A stretch of DNA of 64,000 nucleotides from positions 1,446,001 to 1,510,000 of the forward strand of contig NZ_CP113865.1 in assembly GCF_026810225.1 (NCBI RefSeq), given 5' to 3'. A program made the translations under genes and the position numbers. Position 1 is the stretch's first letter. The number at the start of each line of letters is the position of its first letter. The stretch comes from Caldicellulosiruptor morganii (GTDB lineage: Bacteria; Bacillota; Thermoanaerobacteria; Caldicellulosiruptorales; Caldicellulosiruptoraceae). A model generated the notes under the pieces. The model searched no databases. It had not been told where the DNA came from and saw nothing but the letters and a program-made list of their open reading frames with translations. Shown here in pieces: positions 1 to 8,070 of this stretch.

Positions 1-83
1 ATAACAACATCAAATTTTAGAACTTCATCACTTTTTGTATCAAAATCAACACAATATCTTTTAAATTCAATCAAACCAACCAT
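1..83 (-). CDS. nadB: L-aspartate oxidase, N-terminal fragment (cut by window edge)
   Basis: An open frame runs off the left edge, reading MVGLIEFKRYCVDFDTK and then ...KFDVV. A hydrophobic 'FDVV' at about residue 23 is where a flavoprotein's first beta strand and GxGxxG dinucleotide loop usually begin, but the glycine loop lies outside the window. It follows nadA on the same strand after 15 bases, and nadA-nadB-nadC is a common order for quinolinate synthesis, so NadB is the best guess. GGGG lies just upstream of the ATG at 83; a TTG at 74 is the other possible start and has better spacing. Identity rests mainly on context. Confidence 0.5.
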   Translation of the reverse strand, partial: MVGLIEFKRYCVDFDTKSDEVLKFDVV

Positions 84-98
84 CCCCAATTTTTTGAC

Positions 99-1010
99 TT
101 AGCTGAGCTCAAGCATTTTCAAAAGCGCTTTTCTTGCTCCTTCCATAATATCTTTCTCCACATCAATCACATATTTCTCTTCTAAAAGTGCATTCCTTAC
201 AGATTCCAGAGTATTCTTCTTCATATTAGGACATATCATCCCTGGATGAAGAATATAGAACTTCTTATCAGGATTTTTCTTTTTTAAAGTGTATAATACT
301 CCCATTTCAGTTCCGATTATAAATTCTTTTTTCTCTGAAGATGTTGCAAAATCAATAATCTGCTTGGTACTCCCGACAAAATCAGCAAGTTCAACAACTT
401 CAGGTCTGCACTCAGGATGAACCAAAAGCAATGCCTCTGGATGAGCATTTTTTGCCTTTAATACATCTTCTTTTTTTATCCTGTAATGTGTAATACAAAA
501 GCCTTCCCAGAGGACTATATCTTTTTCAGGTACCTGTTTTTTCACAAAGCTGCCCAAATTTTTGTCCGGCAAAAATATAATTTTATCATTCGGAAAGTTT
601 TTTACAATCTTCACCGCATTTGACGAAGTACAGACCACATCAGACTTTGCCTTGACAGCTGCCGGAGAATTTATATAGCACACAATTGAATAGTCAGGGT
701 ACTTTTCTCTCAGGCTATCAACGTCCTCTTCGGTTATCATATCAGCAAGGGGGCATCCAGCATCTATTTCCGGCAAAAGAACATTTTTTTGTGGTGATAG
801 AATTTTTGCACTCTCTGCCATAAAATGCACTCCACAAAATACTATCACATCCTCCGGTCGATCTGCGCACACCTTGCTCAGATAAAATGAATCGCCTACA
901 AAATCGGCAATTTCCTGAATTTCGTCAATCTGATAGTTATGAGCAACAATTACTGCGTTTTTTTGCTTTTTCAAATCTTCTATCTCTTTTTTAATTTTCT
1001 CAATATCCAA
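99..1010 (-). CDS. nadA: Quinolinate synthase NadA
   Basis: NadA condenses iminoaspartate with dihydroxyacetone phosphate to quinolinate in NAD synthesis, using an oxygen-sensitive [4Fe-4S] cluster. The sequence shows the AHNYQ segment near the N-terminus, [42 protein letters not shown] and the C-terminal [12 protein letters not shown]; the cysteines in the first, fifth and last of these suit the three cluster ligands. Length (about 303) matches the short bacterial NadA form. A GTG at 1031 would add seven residues but lies almost on the predicted transcription start; the TTG at 1010 has a GAGTGA ribosome site at good distance, so I prefer it. First gene of a likely nadA-nadB operon. Confidence 0.9.
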   Translation of the reverse strand: MDIEKIKKEIEDLKKQKNAVIVAHNYQIDEIQEIADFVGDSFYLSKVCADRPEDVIVFCGVHFMAESAKILSPQKNVLLPEIDAGCPLADMITEEDVDSLREKYPDYSIVCYINSPAAVKAKSDVVCTSSNAVKIVKNFPNDKIIFLPDKNLGSFVKKQVPEKDIVLWEGFCITHYRIKKEDVLKAKNAHPEALLLVHPECRPEVVELADFVGSTKQIIDFATSSEKKEFIIGTEMGVLYTLKKKNPDKKFYILHPGMICPNMKKNTLESVRNALLEEKYVIDVEKDIMEGARKALLKMLELS

Positions 1011-1045
1011 GAAAATCACTCGCTTTTCCACTTAGATTTATTACT

Positions 1046-1074
1046 AATATAGCATTTAAAACTTAGAAAATCAA
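1046..1074 (-). promoter_or_regulatory. Predicted sigma-A promoter of nadA
   Basis: On the minus strand TTGATT (1069-1074) and TATATT (1046-1051) are separated by exactly 17 bases. The predicted start site falls about ten bases before nadA. Confidence 0.5.
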
Positions 1075-1089
1075 CTTCTCAAGGGTATT

Positions 1090-1512
1090 CTAGGAATTCA
1101 TAAAGTCAAGATATCCTTGCAAGATGTACACAGCAGAGAGTTTGTCAATCACATTCTTTTTCTTTTTCCATGATCTATTTTCTTCTGCTAATACTCTTTC
1201 AACAGCTTTTGTGGAAAACCTCTCATCCCATTTAATAACTTCTACCTTATATCTTTTTTCAAGCTCATTACATATTCCATCAATCTTTTTGAGATTCTCG
1301 GTTTTCTCATCCGGGTGAAATTTACTCAGAGGATACCCCACAACTATTTTAGCTATTTGATATTTTTCAAACAGCTTATCCAGGGCTGAATATAAATCTT
1401 CACTTTTAAGGTCAACAGTACAAAGAGGCTGAGCGGTTATCATAAGAGGATCAGAAATAGCAATCCCAACCCTTCTTGTTCCTACGTCAAGACACAAAAT
1501 CCTCAAACTCAA
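1090..1512 (-). CDS. ruvX: RuvX/YqgF-family RNase H-fold nuclease
   Basis: YqgF-family proteins act in 16S rRNA 5'-end maturation and have been called Holliday junction resolvases because of their RNase H-like fold. The protein (140 residues, normal for the family) opens with LCLDVGTRRVGIAISD, whose first aspartate is the predicted catalytic residue. It continues with VVGYPLS, KWDERFST and a C-terminal DKLSAVYILQGYLD, which carries the last conserved acidic residue. In Firmicutes ruvX normally follows ireB directly; here ireB is 2.4 kb upstream on the same strand with two extra genes between them. Confidence 0.93.
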   Translation of the reverse strand: MSLRILCLDVGTRRVGIAISDPLMITAQPLCTVDLKSEDLYSALDKLFEKYQIAKIVVGYPLSKFHPDEKTENLKKIDGICNELEKRYKVEVIKWDERFSTKAVERVLAEENRSWKKKKNVIDKLSAVYILQGYLDFMNS

Positions 1513-1530
1513 ATCACCTGCACAATTTTT

Positions 1531-2478
1531 CTAAATTATCTTGAGCGCAAACACGTTGCAGTACCTGCTACAGTATCCACAGCATAAGCATTTTGTATAA
1601 TCAACAGTAACTTTGCCATCCTTCAGTTTCAGTGCTTTTTGATGGCAATACTTTACACATCTGCCGCACCCTTCACACCAGCTTTCTACATGAAGCCTTT
1701 TTGTTTTTATATTTTCAAGCAGCTTTTCATCTAAATACACTTTCCTTTCTTCAAAACATTTTATGTTGTAATCAATTTCAAATCTGCTTTGCATCCCAAC
1801 AGCAACAGAGTGAAGATATGGAAAGTCAAATACAAACTCAAGAGCATTTTTGAAATCCGAAAGAAGATTTCCACCACCAAATATTTTCATTGCAAAAATT
1901 CCTTTACCTAACCTATATGCTTCTTTTACAGCCTCAATCATCTGGTAAATTGTGCCATCCACAATCCCAATTCCTTTGAAATTGAATATTGGATGTATTA
2001 CTTCAATCTCAGAATACTTGAGTGAATCTTTTACTGCTTTGATATAATGTGTGGATATACCAAAATGCCTAACATATCCTTTTTCTTTTGCCTTCAAAAA
2101 GTATTCTATCGCCTCATAGTGCCCTTTAAAGGTGTGATCACCTTCCTGTTCATGCAACATAAATAAATCGATGTAATCAACATTCAACTCTGATAGTGCT
2201 TTTTTCAAAGATGCTTCTGCAGACTTTTTATCATAAGCATATGACTTTGTTGATATCACCGGTCTTTTCCCACCTATCTCAATAGACCTTCTTATATATT
2301 TGTATGTATCATAGAGTTCAGCCGTATCAACAAAGTTAATCCCTCTTTGATAAGCATATGCTAATAGCTCTGCTCCTTCGTCAACAGGAAGATTTTTCTG
2401 AAGAGGTCCTATGGTCAGTGTCCCAAAACAGAGCTTACTTACAACAAGAGATGTGTTTCCCAATTTAACGTACTCCAT
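1531..2478 (-). CDS. Aldo/keto reductase with C-terminal 2[4Fe-4S] ferredoxin domain
   Basis: An NAD(P)H-dependent oxidoreductase of the AKR fold fused to a bacterial ferredoxin module. The AKR tetrad is visible: DTAELY (Asp, Tyr), STKSYAY (Lys) and MLHE (His). The last 45 residues hold two CxxCxxCxxxC motifs (CEGCGRCVKYC and CLCCGYCSRYC), enough for two [4Fe-4S] clusters, as in the clostridial Fe-S AKR group. Substrate unknown. The frame is open to 2517, but that start lies inside the upstream gene without a ribosome site; the ATG at 2478 has GGTGG six bases upstream and begins MEYVKLG, typical for the family. It overlaps the end of the membrane-protein gene by 14 bases. Confidence 0.87.
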   Translation of the reverse strand: MEYVKLGNTSLVVSKLCFGTLTIGPLQKNLPVDEGAELLAYAYQRGINFVDTAELYDTYKYIRRSIEIGGKRPVISTKSYAYDKKSAEASLKKALSELNVDYIDLFMLHEQEGDHTFKGHYEAIEYFLKAKEKGYVRHFGISTHYIKAVKDSLKYSEIEVIHPIFNFKGIGIVDGTIYQMIEAVKEAYRLGKGIFAMKIFGGGNLLSDFKNALEFVFDFPYLHSVAVGMQSRFEIDYNIKCFEERKVYLDEKLLENIKTKRLHVESWCEGCGRCVKYCHQKALKLKDGKVTVDYTKCLCCGYCSRYCNVFALKII

Positions 2479-3964
2479 ACCCATCCACCATCTTTGTATA
2501 ATATATACCAAGAACAAAAAAACCCATAAGCAAGGCTATAATTATTGTGCCAGAATCGTTGACCAAAAACGAAAACAGTCCGATTATAAAAAATAACACA
2601 AATTTGTCTTTATGCGCTTTTACCGATGGCAGTATATCAAATCTATTTTGAATAACAATCCACAATAAAATCACAAAACTCAAAAGCACCGGTATTGTTA
2701 AAGGATAGCGGAAAAGATATGATAAATTCATTAACATCTTTCTTTTTAAAATAGAAACAAAAGTGCTATAATTTGCAAACGCATTGTATATGTAGCTATT
2801 TTTAAGAATCAAAACCATTGCAAGTGGAATAAAGGCAAATATAACTGCCAGTGTTTTAATTTTATGTTTTTCTTTGATAAATGCAAATACTGCAATGCCA
2901 GCTACAACAGAAAAAAATGCTCCAAAATTTACACCATAGTATGGAATTACTAAAACAAGAGCAACCAGGAATAAAGTTGCAAAAAGATTTCTAAAAGACA
3001 TATTGCTGACAACTGATAATACAAATACAAACCCCATCAAATAGGCAAAAAATTCATTTCCAATCCCATAGAACCTGTTAGCAAGTGAAGGATGATATCC
3101 GGCTGTTGACAAAAGCTGGAGAATATTATCCATTAAAAATGCTTGCCCTAAGATTGAAAATATACCAAAAAGAGCACAAACAAGCTGTGAAATTTTCAAA
3201 TCGAAACAAGAAGTGATGATTACTGTTAAAAAGAATATCAATAAAAATAAAAAAATATTGTTTACTTTCAGGATGAGCAAAGGAGAATAAATCACAAATA
3301 TATACCCCAAAATTATGCTGGCTGGTATAAACCTCAAAAAGAACCTATTATATTTTCTATCAGGTTTCGAAAGAAAAACTACAGCACCTATCGCTGAAAA
3401 GATAACTATAATAACATACATTAATATTAAAAAACGATTTAAATACATAAGCTGATAATTTAAAATCCAAAAAAAATCCCATAACTTTACAATAAAATCT
3501 TTTGAAATAGCAAGGTTACCAATTTTCTCATGGTTTTTTATCAATTTTAAAAACTCTTTATCCAGTAAAAGTCCTTTTCTTTTTGTTTCAACTGATTTTT
3601 CTGTCCAAAAGCCATCTTTTAAATTGCTGCCAAAAACAAATGCAAGTTTGTTATCACCGCTGTACAAAAAAAATAAGCCTTCTTGTTCAGTATTAATAGC
3701 CACCCTGTTTTTTTCTAAATCCATACCATTTTTCTCAAGATAATGTTTAACACTCAAAGAATCCTTTGAATCTTTAAGCACAACAATTGTTGCAAATCCA
3801 TTTTTCTTGTTCTTCAGTGCCCCTTTTACATATTCATAAAACTTGGAATTGCTGAAAACCCTGTTTTCAAATTTATAAAAATTCATCGAAAGACAATTAG
3901 CAAAAAAAACACTACTCAATATTATTGTCAATATAAAACTTAACAATCTCCTCCAGTATTTCAT
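2465..3964 (-). CDS. Polytopic membrane protein with an NRFYGIGNE motif, function unknown
   Basis: About 499 residues: an N-terminal membrane anchor, a roughly 140-residue extracytoplasmic domain (about residues 35-170), then ten or so hydrophobic helices. A short loop near the middle reads [18 protein letters not shown]; similar R-[FY]-YGIGNE loops occur in uncharacterised membrane proteins of Clostridia and Actinobacteria. I do not know the function. The frame can start at a TTG (3973) that sits too close to AAGGAG; the ATG at 3964 has the same site about 11 bases upstream. Its start overlaps ireB by about 50 bases and its end overlaps the aldo/keto reductase, so all three are probably co-transcribed. 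Confidence 0.75.
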   Translation of the reverse strand: MKYWRRLLSFILTIILSSVFFANCLSMNFYKFENRVFSNSKFYEYVKGALKNKKNGFATIVVLKDSKDSLSVKHYLEKNGMDLEKNRVAINTEQEGLFFLYSGDNKLAFVFGSNLKDGFWTEKSVETKRKGLLLDKEFLKLIKNHEKIGNLAISKDFIVKLWDFFWILNYQLMYLNRFLILMYVIIVIFSAIGAVVFLSKPDRKYNRFFLRFIPASIILGYIFVIYSPLLILKVNNIFLFLLIFFLTVIITSCFDLKISQLVCALFGIFSILGQAFLMDNILQLLSTAGYHPSLANRFYGIGNEFFAYLMGFVFVLSVVSNMSFRNLFATLFLVALVLVIPYYGVNFGAFFSVVAGIAVFAFIKEKHKIKTLAVIFAFIPLAMVLILKNSYIYNAFANYSTFVSILKRKMLMNLSYLFRYPLTIPVLLSFVILLWIVIQNRFDILPSVKAHKDKFVLFFIIGLFSFLVNDSGTIIIALLMGFFVLGIYYTKMVDGYGVR

Positions 3965-4166
3965 CTTTTTCAATTCTCCTTATAATTGAACGAGCGTTTT
4001 TATGGTTGGTAATATAGGTGGGGTCACCGGATATCAAATACCCAACAAGCTGAGCTATTGGATTGTAGCCCTTTTCTTTTAAAGCACTGTAAACCTCACT
4101 TAAAATCTCTTTGACTTTTCTTTCCATGCCATCGTCAAATGAAAAGTATTGTGTCTTATCATTCAT
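3912..4166 (-). CDS. ireB: IreB-family regulatory phosphoprotein (UPF0297/DUF965, YrzL)
   Basis: IreB proteins are small substrates of the PASTA kinase/phosphatase pair (IreK/IreP in Enterococcus) that influence cell-envelope stress resistance. This one has 84 residues, the usual size, and begins [13 protein letters not shown], with threonine at position 5 near where IreB is phosphorylated. The body [20 protein letters not shown]...[12 protein letters not shown] is the family signature. An ATG at 4166 has AAGGTGGG eight bases upstream; the longer frame from 4208 does not. In most Firmicutes ireB lies between alaS and ruvX. Confidence 0.92.
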   Translation of the reverse strand: MNDKTQYFSFDDGMERKVKEILSEVYSALKEKGYNPIAQLVGYLISGDPTYITNHKNARSIIRRIEKDEILEEIVKFYIDNNIE

Positions 4167-4194
4167 TTCAAAATCCCACCTTAAATTAATTTTT

Positions 4195-4231
4195 AAGCCC
4201 TCATCCACCTAAAAAATCCGGATGAAGGCTT
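4195..4231 (-). terminator. Hairpin between the SpoU methylase and ireB, possible terminator
   Basis: A 12-base stem with one G-T pair joins 4195-4206 and 4220-4231. On the minus strand it is followed by TTAAAAATTAATTT, a poor T-run. It may only attenuate read-through into ireB. Confidence 0.4.
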
Positions 4232-4238
4232 TAAAGAT

Positions 4239-5054
4239 TTATTTTTTTCTGAGCTCATACAGCACAATTGCAGCTGCTATTGCAGCATTTAAAGATTCTG
4301 CTTTGCCAATCATAGGAATTTTAACCTTCCTGGTTGCATTTTCTAAAAAAAGTTTATCAGCACCTTTCGATTCGTTGCCAATCACCACTGCAAACCTGTC
4401 ATCAACACAAAACTCAGAAATATCCAAATCTGCATACGGTGTTGTAACATACAAATAAAAACCTTTCTTTTTAAAAGCATCCAGAAGCTCTTCTTTTTTT
4501 ACTTCTCTTATTATATCTAAATGAAACATAGACCCCATGGCTGAGCGAACTACCTTGGGATTGTACACATCTGCTGTGCCATCTACGGTAACAATACAAT
4601 CAAATCCAAATGCATCGGCACACCTTATGATTGTTCCCAAATTGCCAGGGTCCTGTACAGCATCAACCACAACCACTCTTTTATACCCATCCAGGCTATC
4701 CAATTGTCTGTCAAAAAATGAACACTCTGCCAGAACCCCCTGCGGTGTTGTGGTGGTGCTTATGTGTTCAAAAACCCTCTCCGGCACCTGGACAATTCTT
4801 GGTATTTTCCCCGAATTAAAAAGATTCACACACCTGTTAAAAAATTCATTGTACTTTTTAACTGCTTCTTGCGAAAATACCAGAAGATTAATTTTCTCAA
4901 GGTTATATTCTATAGCTTCACTAACTACTTTTACACCCTCAACCAGAAAAGCTTTAAGCTCTTCTCTGTGTTTCTTTTCATGAAGTTTTCTCAATCTTTT
5001 TACATTCTCATTCTCTTTACTTGTTATAACCTCAATCCTTCTATTTTCGGACAT
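4239..5054 (-). CDS. SpoU/TrmH-family RNA 2'-O-ribose methyltransferase (YsgA-like)
   Basis: A SPOUT (knotted) AdoMet methyltransferase predicted to methylate a ribose 2'-OH in rRNA or tRNA. The three family motifs are present: DPGNLGTIIRCADAFGFD (motif 1, catalytic Arg and Asn), VVIGNESKG (motif 2) and IPMIGKAESLNAAIAAAI (motif 3). The N-terminal 100 residues form the L30e-like RNA-binding domain with a basic KRLRKLHEKKHREE segment. The start is the ATG at 5054, preceded by AAGGGTAAG; a GTG at 5078 has no ribosome site. In many Firmicutes this gene follows rplT, as here (36-base gap), so it may be read from the infC promoter. Confidence 0.9.
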   Translation of the reverse strand: MSENRRIEVITSKENENVKRLRKLHEKKHREELKAFLVEGVKVVSEAIEYNLEKINLLVFSQEAVKKYNEFFNRCVNLFNSGKIPRIVQVPERVFEHISTTTTPQGVLAECSFFDRQLDSLDGYKRVVVVDAVQDPGNLGTIIRCADAFGFDCIVTVDGTADVYNPKVVRSAMGSMFHLDIIREVKKEELLDAFKKKGFYLYVTTPYADLDISEFCVDDRFAVVIGNESKGADKLFLENATRKVKIPMIGKAESLNAAIAAAIVLYELRKK

Positions 5055-5090
5055 CTTTAAATTCTTACCCTTTTGCACAGGTTATCATCA

Positions 5091-5447
5091 TCAGCCGTTT
5101 ATTTGCTTTTTAGCTATTTCAACAAGCTCTGCAAAAGCCTTTTGATCGTTTACTGCCATGTCAGCTAATACTTTTCTGTTAAGGCTAATTCCTGCTTTTT
5201 TGAGACCATTTATAAATTTGCTATATGAAAGACCATTCTGTCTTGCAGCTGCATTGATTCTTGTTATCCAGAGTCTTCTGAAATCTCTCTTTTTAAGTCT
5301 TCTGCCAACATATGCATATCTCAGTGATCTCATAACAGCAATATGAGCCTGTTTGAATATCTTACTCTTTGCACCCCAGTAACCCTTTGCAAGCTTCAAC
5401 CACTTTTTATGTCTTTTACGTGCCCAAACACCGTTTTTGATTCTCAT
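5091..5447 (-). CDS. rplT: 50S ribosomal protein L20
   Basis: Binds 23S rRNA early in large-subunit assembly and, in Firmicutes, represses its own operon by binding the infC leader. The sequence is 118 residues, very basic, with the family signature [19 protein letters not shown] at the N-terminus and [19 protein letters not shown] in the middle. It is the last gene of the infC-rpmI-rplT operon, 40 bases after rpmI. Confidence 0.98.
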   Translation of the reverse strand: MRIKNGVWARKRHKKWLKLAKGYWGAKSKIFKQAHIAVMRSLRYAYVGRRLKKRDFRRLWITRINAAARQNGLSYSKFINGLKKAGISLNRKVLADMAVNDQKAFAELVEIAKKQING

Positions 5448-5487
5448 ATGTCAGTTACCTCCCATTTGATATTTTATTTGGTTTTTC

Positions 5488-5685
5488 TTATAGATAAGGT
5501 AAAAGCTTCTTCACTGCTCTTACATTTGTAGAGTCAACAACAACCGTCTTTTTTAAGTTTCTCTTTCTTTTTCTCGATTTACCACTCAAAAGATGGCTTT
5601 TGCCAGCTTTCTTTCTAAGATATTTCCTGCTTCCACTAACTTTAATCCTTTTTGCAAGGCCTCTGTGTGTTTTTAGTTTTGGCAT
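5488..5685 (-). CDS. rpmI: 50S ribosomal protein L35
   Basis: A 65-residue, strongly basic large-subunit protein beginning MPKLKTHRGLAKRIKVSGS, with the characteristic HLLSGKSRKRKRNLKK segment. Length and position between infC and rplT are standard. Confidence 0.98.
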   Translation of the reverse strand: MPKLKTHRGLAKRIKVSGSRKYLRKKAGKSHLLSGKSRKRKRNLKKTVVVDSTNVRAVKKLLPYL

Positions 5686-5713
5686 TCTGTTTACTCCTCC
5701 TCATCTAAAATTT

Positions 5714-6229
5714 TTATTGCTGTTTTGGAGCTATAACAGCTGTAATATTTTTGCCATCAAGTTTTGGCTTTTTTTCAACAATTCCATAATCTTTGACCAT
5801 TTCAATAAACCTGTTTATTATCTCCTCACCAATTTCAGGATGTAAAACCTCTCTACCTCTGAAACGAATGGAAACCTTTACCTTGTCGCCATCCTGCAAA
5901 AACCTGATAGCATTCTTAACCTTTACATTAAAGTCATGGTCCTCTATTGTGGTTGTAAGTCTTACTTCTTTTACATTGATAACCTTCTGATTTTTCTTCG
6001 CCTCTTTTTCTTTCTTGGCAAGTTCAAATTTGTACTTTCCATAGTCCATTATTTTGCACACAGGCGGGTTTGCATGAGGAGCAATCTTAACAAGGTCAAG
6101 TTTTTTCTCCTCAGCAATCCTCAGTGCTTCCCTGATGCTCATAATACCAAGCTGAACTCCGTTCTCATCAATCACCCTTACTTCTTTGTCTCTTATCTGC
6201 TCATTAATTGGCAAATTTTTATTATTTAT
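5714..6229 (-). CDS. infC: Translation initiation factor IF-3, probably starting at AUA
   Basis: IF-3 binds the 30S subunit and rejects non-standard start codons. N-terminal domain: LPINEQIRDKEVRVIDENG...LGIMSIREALRIAE; C-terminal domain: KVKVSIRFRGREVLHPEIG...MVKDYGIVEKKPK. The only conventional in-frame start is a TTG at 6214, which lies 23 bases from the ribosome site. The perfect GGAGGTG at 6237-6243 is seven bases from an in-frame ATA at 6227-6229, giving MNNKNLPINEQIR, a normal IF-3 N-terminus and 171 residues. A rare start in infC is known from E. coli (AUU), where it lets IF-3 limit its own synthesis. I infer the same logic here. Confidence 0.93.
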   Translation of the reverse strand: MNNKNLPINEQIRDKEVRVIDENGVQLGIMSIREALRIAEEKKLDLVKIAPHANPPVCKIMDYGKYKFELAKKEKEAKKNQKVINVKEVRLTTTIEDHDFNVKVKNAIRFLQDGDKVKVSIRFRGREVLHPEIGEEIINRFIEMVKDYGIVEKKPKLDGKNITAVIAPKQQ

Positions 6230-6243
6230 ATCAAAACACCTCC
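6227..6243 (-). promoter_or_regulatory. infC ribosome binding site with an apparent AUA start codon
   Basis: GGAGGTG at 6237-6243, a seven-base spacer, then ATA at 6227-6229 in frame with IF-3. No ATG, GTG or TTG lies at suitable distance in that frame. This site decides the infC start and probably mediates IF-3 autoregulation. Confidence 0.65.
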
Positions 6244-6264
6244 TGAAAAATAAATAACATATAC

Positions 6265-6410
6265 TAATTTAAACAAAAAGTGGATAGAAGCATAGTCTAT
6301 CCACTCAATAGGCGTACTTTGAGCCCACCTCTGGCTCAAACTCCTATTGACCTTCCGACATCACAAGCGTCGGATAGGTGAGAAGCGATAGACTTCTACT
6401 TCTTTTTTAC
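6265..6410 (-). ncRNA. L20-type leader of the infC-rpmI-rplT operon
   Basis: The roughly 145-base untranslated leader is highly structured. Stems: CAATAGG/CCTATTG (6306-6312 with 6343-6349) enclosing TTGAGCC/GGCTCAA, a CCGAC/GTCGG hairpin near 6356-6373, and a terminator at 6271-6304. An early segment at 6387-6394 is perfectly complementary over eight bases to 6294-6301, the 5' side of the terminator, so folding of one excludes the other. Rfam describes an L20 leader at this place in Firmicutes, where L20 binding favours termination; the assignment is by position and architecture, not by covariance search. Confidence 0.82.
6271..6304 (-). terminator. Regulated intrinsic terminator in the infC leader
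   Basis: Perfect 8-bp stem GTGGATAG/CTATCCAC (6280-6287 with 6297-6304) followed on the minus strand by TTTTTGTTT. It lies 28 bases before the infC ribosome site and can be disrupted by the upstream segment 6387-6394. Confidence 0.85.
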
Positions 6411-6417
6411 CTCTATA

Positions 6418-6447
6418 AGAATATCACAAGTAGCAGGATAATGTCAA
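6418..6447 (-). promoter_or_regulatory. Predicted promoter of the infC operon
   Basis: TTGACA (6442-6447), an 18-base spacer and TATTCT (6418-6423) on the minus strand. The transcript would begin near 6411, at the edge of the structured leader. Confidence 0.7.
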
Positions 6448-6472
6448 TACATTCACTTTTACTAAATGTTCT

Positions 6473-7054
6473 CTACTTAAAGCAGGAAAGATATGTATAC
6501 AAAACTGCTATCCCTTCCCGTAAATAACCACGAATCTCCTCATGAAGATACTGACCCACATAAACTCCGGACAGGCTTGCCTGTATTCCAACCCTTCTTG
6601 CAATAATACTTGCCCTTTTCAAGTGAAACTTATTTGACACAATCACTGCACTTTTCAAAGCGTATCTATCCATAAGCTTTTTGGAAAATAACAAATTTTC
6701 ATAAGTTGAAAAAGATTTATTTTCGATAAGAATAACCTCAGATGGCACCCCTCTTGTCACAAGGTATTCTTTGCCAGCCTCTGCTTCAGAAATATATTCC
6801 CCCTCTCCTTTTCCGCCTGAGACTATTATATATCTGCCAAAACCTTTATTATAAAGCTTCAGTGCTTCATCAAGACGGCTTTTAAAAAACGGACTTGGAA
6901 AGTTTCCATACACAGCACACCCCAGTACAATGATAGCATCAGATTTTTTTGGTTTGCTAATCATACCAAAGTAAATTATCATAAGCTCCACCAAAACAAA
7001 TATTAGAATTATACTGCTAACTGAAATTCCCAAAAATTTTACAACCCGTTTCAT
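6473..7054 (-). CDS. Membrane-anchored DUF218 (YdcF/SanA-like) protein
   Basis: 193 residues. One N-terminal membrane helix (about residues 5-28) is followed by a DUF218 domain: AIIVLGCAVYGNFPSPFFKSRL, IIVSGGKGEGEYISEAEAG, STYENLLFS and VIVSNKFHLKRA. These match the nucleotide-binding Rossmann-like fold of SanA/YdcF proteins, which are linked to envelope integrity; the biochemical role is uncertain. The start is the ATG at 7054 with GGGGAGG six bases upstream. It appears to be a single gene, followed by the infC promoter. Confidence 0.85.
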   Translation of the reverse strand: MKRVVKFLGISVSSIILIFVLVELMIIYFGMISKPKKSDAIIVLGCAVYGNFPSPFFKSRLDEALKLYNKGFGRYIIVSGGKGEGEYISEAEAGKEYLVTRGVPSEVILIENKSFSTYENLLFSKKLMDRYALKSAVIVSNKFHLKRASIIARRVGIQASLSGVYVGQYLHEEIRGYLREGIAVLYTYLSCFK

Positions 7055-7161
7055 TATCTGCCTCCCCATACTGTATTACTACCAATATATAAAATTTTTC
7101 CATTAAATATTTTCTCTGCTCTCAAAGTTAAAATCAAGCGCTTGTAGTTATTCAATTCTAT

Positions 7162-7190
7162 TTGCAAATTTTAAAAATCTGTGCTATAAT
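7162..7190 (+). promoter_or_regulatory. Predicted promoter of tRNA-Val
   Basis: TTGCAA (7162-7167), 17 bases, TATAAT (7185-7190), ending 30 bases before the tRNA. Confidence 0.65.
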
Positions 7191-7220
7191 AAGTACTGCT
7201 AAAAGTAAATAATAACCGGT

Positions 7221-7297
<77 letters not shown>

Positions 7298-7328
7298 TTT
7301 TATTTTCCCAAATAAGAACTACATGCGT

Positions 7329-8063
7329 TCAGTAAATGACATCTACAAGATAAAGCCCCCATGGTGGAAGAGTTTTACCGGCTCTTGTTCTATCTTTGCT
7401 CTCTATTATAAGTGGAATGTCAGTGGGTTTTATCCTGCCAGCACCCACATCCAAAATTGTCCCAGCAATTATTCTTGCCATATTGTAAAGAAACCCATTT
7501 GCTGTAATGTATATGGCAATACATTCATTCTCAAATGTCAGATAACAATCAAAAATTTTACGCACCTTTGAGCTTGTTTCACTGCCACTTGAGCAGAAGC
7601 TACTGAAGTCATACTCACCTATAAAATACTCACAGGACCTTTGCATTGAGACTATATCAAGATCATATGGAAAGTAATAAGCATAATTTCGTAAAATGGC
7701 AGGTCTTGTTCTGTGATTATAAATGAGATACTTGTAAGTCTTTTGCTTTGCACTGTAGCGTGCTGAAAACTCAAGCGAAACCTCAATTGCATCCTTGATT
7801 GAAATATCATTTGGAAGAACTGAATTGAGCGCAAAAGGAAATTTCTCTACTGGGATTTTGCTTGCTGTTTTAAAATTTGCCTTTTGAGCAAGAGCATGTA
7901 CTCCTGCATCTGTACGACCTGACCCCACAAGGTTTACCTTTTCTCCAGTTATATTTTTTATCGCCTCTTCAATAACACCCTGTATTGTTTTCTTATTGGG
8001 CTGTCTCTGCCATCCAAAATAGTTTGTTCCATCATATTCAATTGTTAGAAGAATATTTCTCAA
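7329..8063 (-). CDS. truA: tRNA pseudouridine(38-40) synthase TruA
   Basis: Makes pseudouridine at positions 38-40 in the tRNA anticodon arm. The catalytic aspartate lies in GSGRTDAGVHALAQKA near residue 52. LTIEYDGTNYFGWQRQPN at the N-terminus and NGFLYNMARIIAGTILDVG in the C-terminal half are also diagnostic. Length 244 is normal. It is the last gene of the ecfA1-ecfA2-ecfT-truA run, seven bases after ecfT, a common Firmicute arrangement. Confidence 0.97.
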   Translation of the reverse strand: MRNILLTIEYDGTNYFGWQRQPNKKTIQGVIEEAIKNITGEKVNLVGSGRTDAGVHALAQKANFKTASKIPVEKFPFALNSVLPNDISIKDAIEVSLEFSARYSAKQKTYKYLIYNHRTRPAILRNYAYYFPYDLDIVSMQRSCEYFIGEYDFSSFCSSGSETSSKVRKIFDCYLTFENECIAIYITANGFLYNMARIIAGTILDVGAGRIKPTDIPLIIESKDRTRAGKTLPPWGLYLVDVIY

Positions 8064-8070
8064 AAAGTTC

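Noticed and set aside
4195-4231. Remnant IS605 end resembling the CCACCT hairpin at 27421
   Set aside because: The shared bases are few, no transposase remnant is near, and the hairpin is well explained as a terminator.
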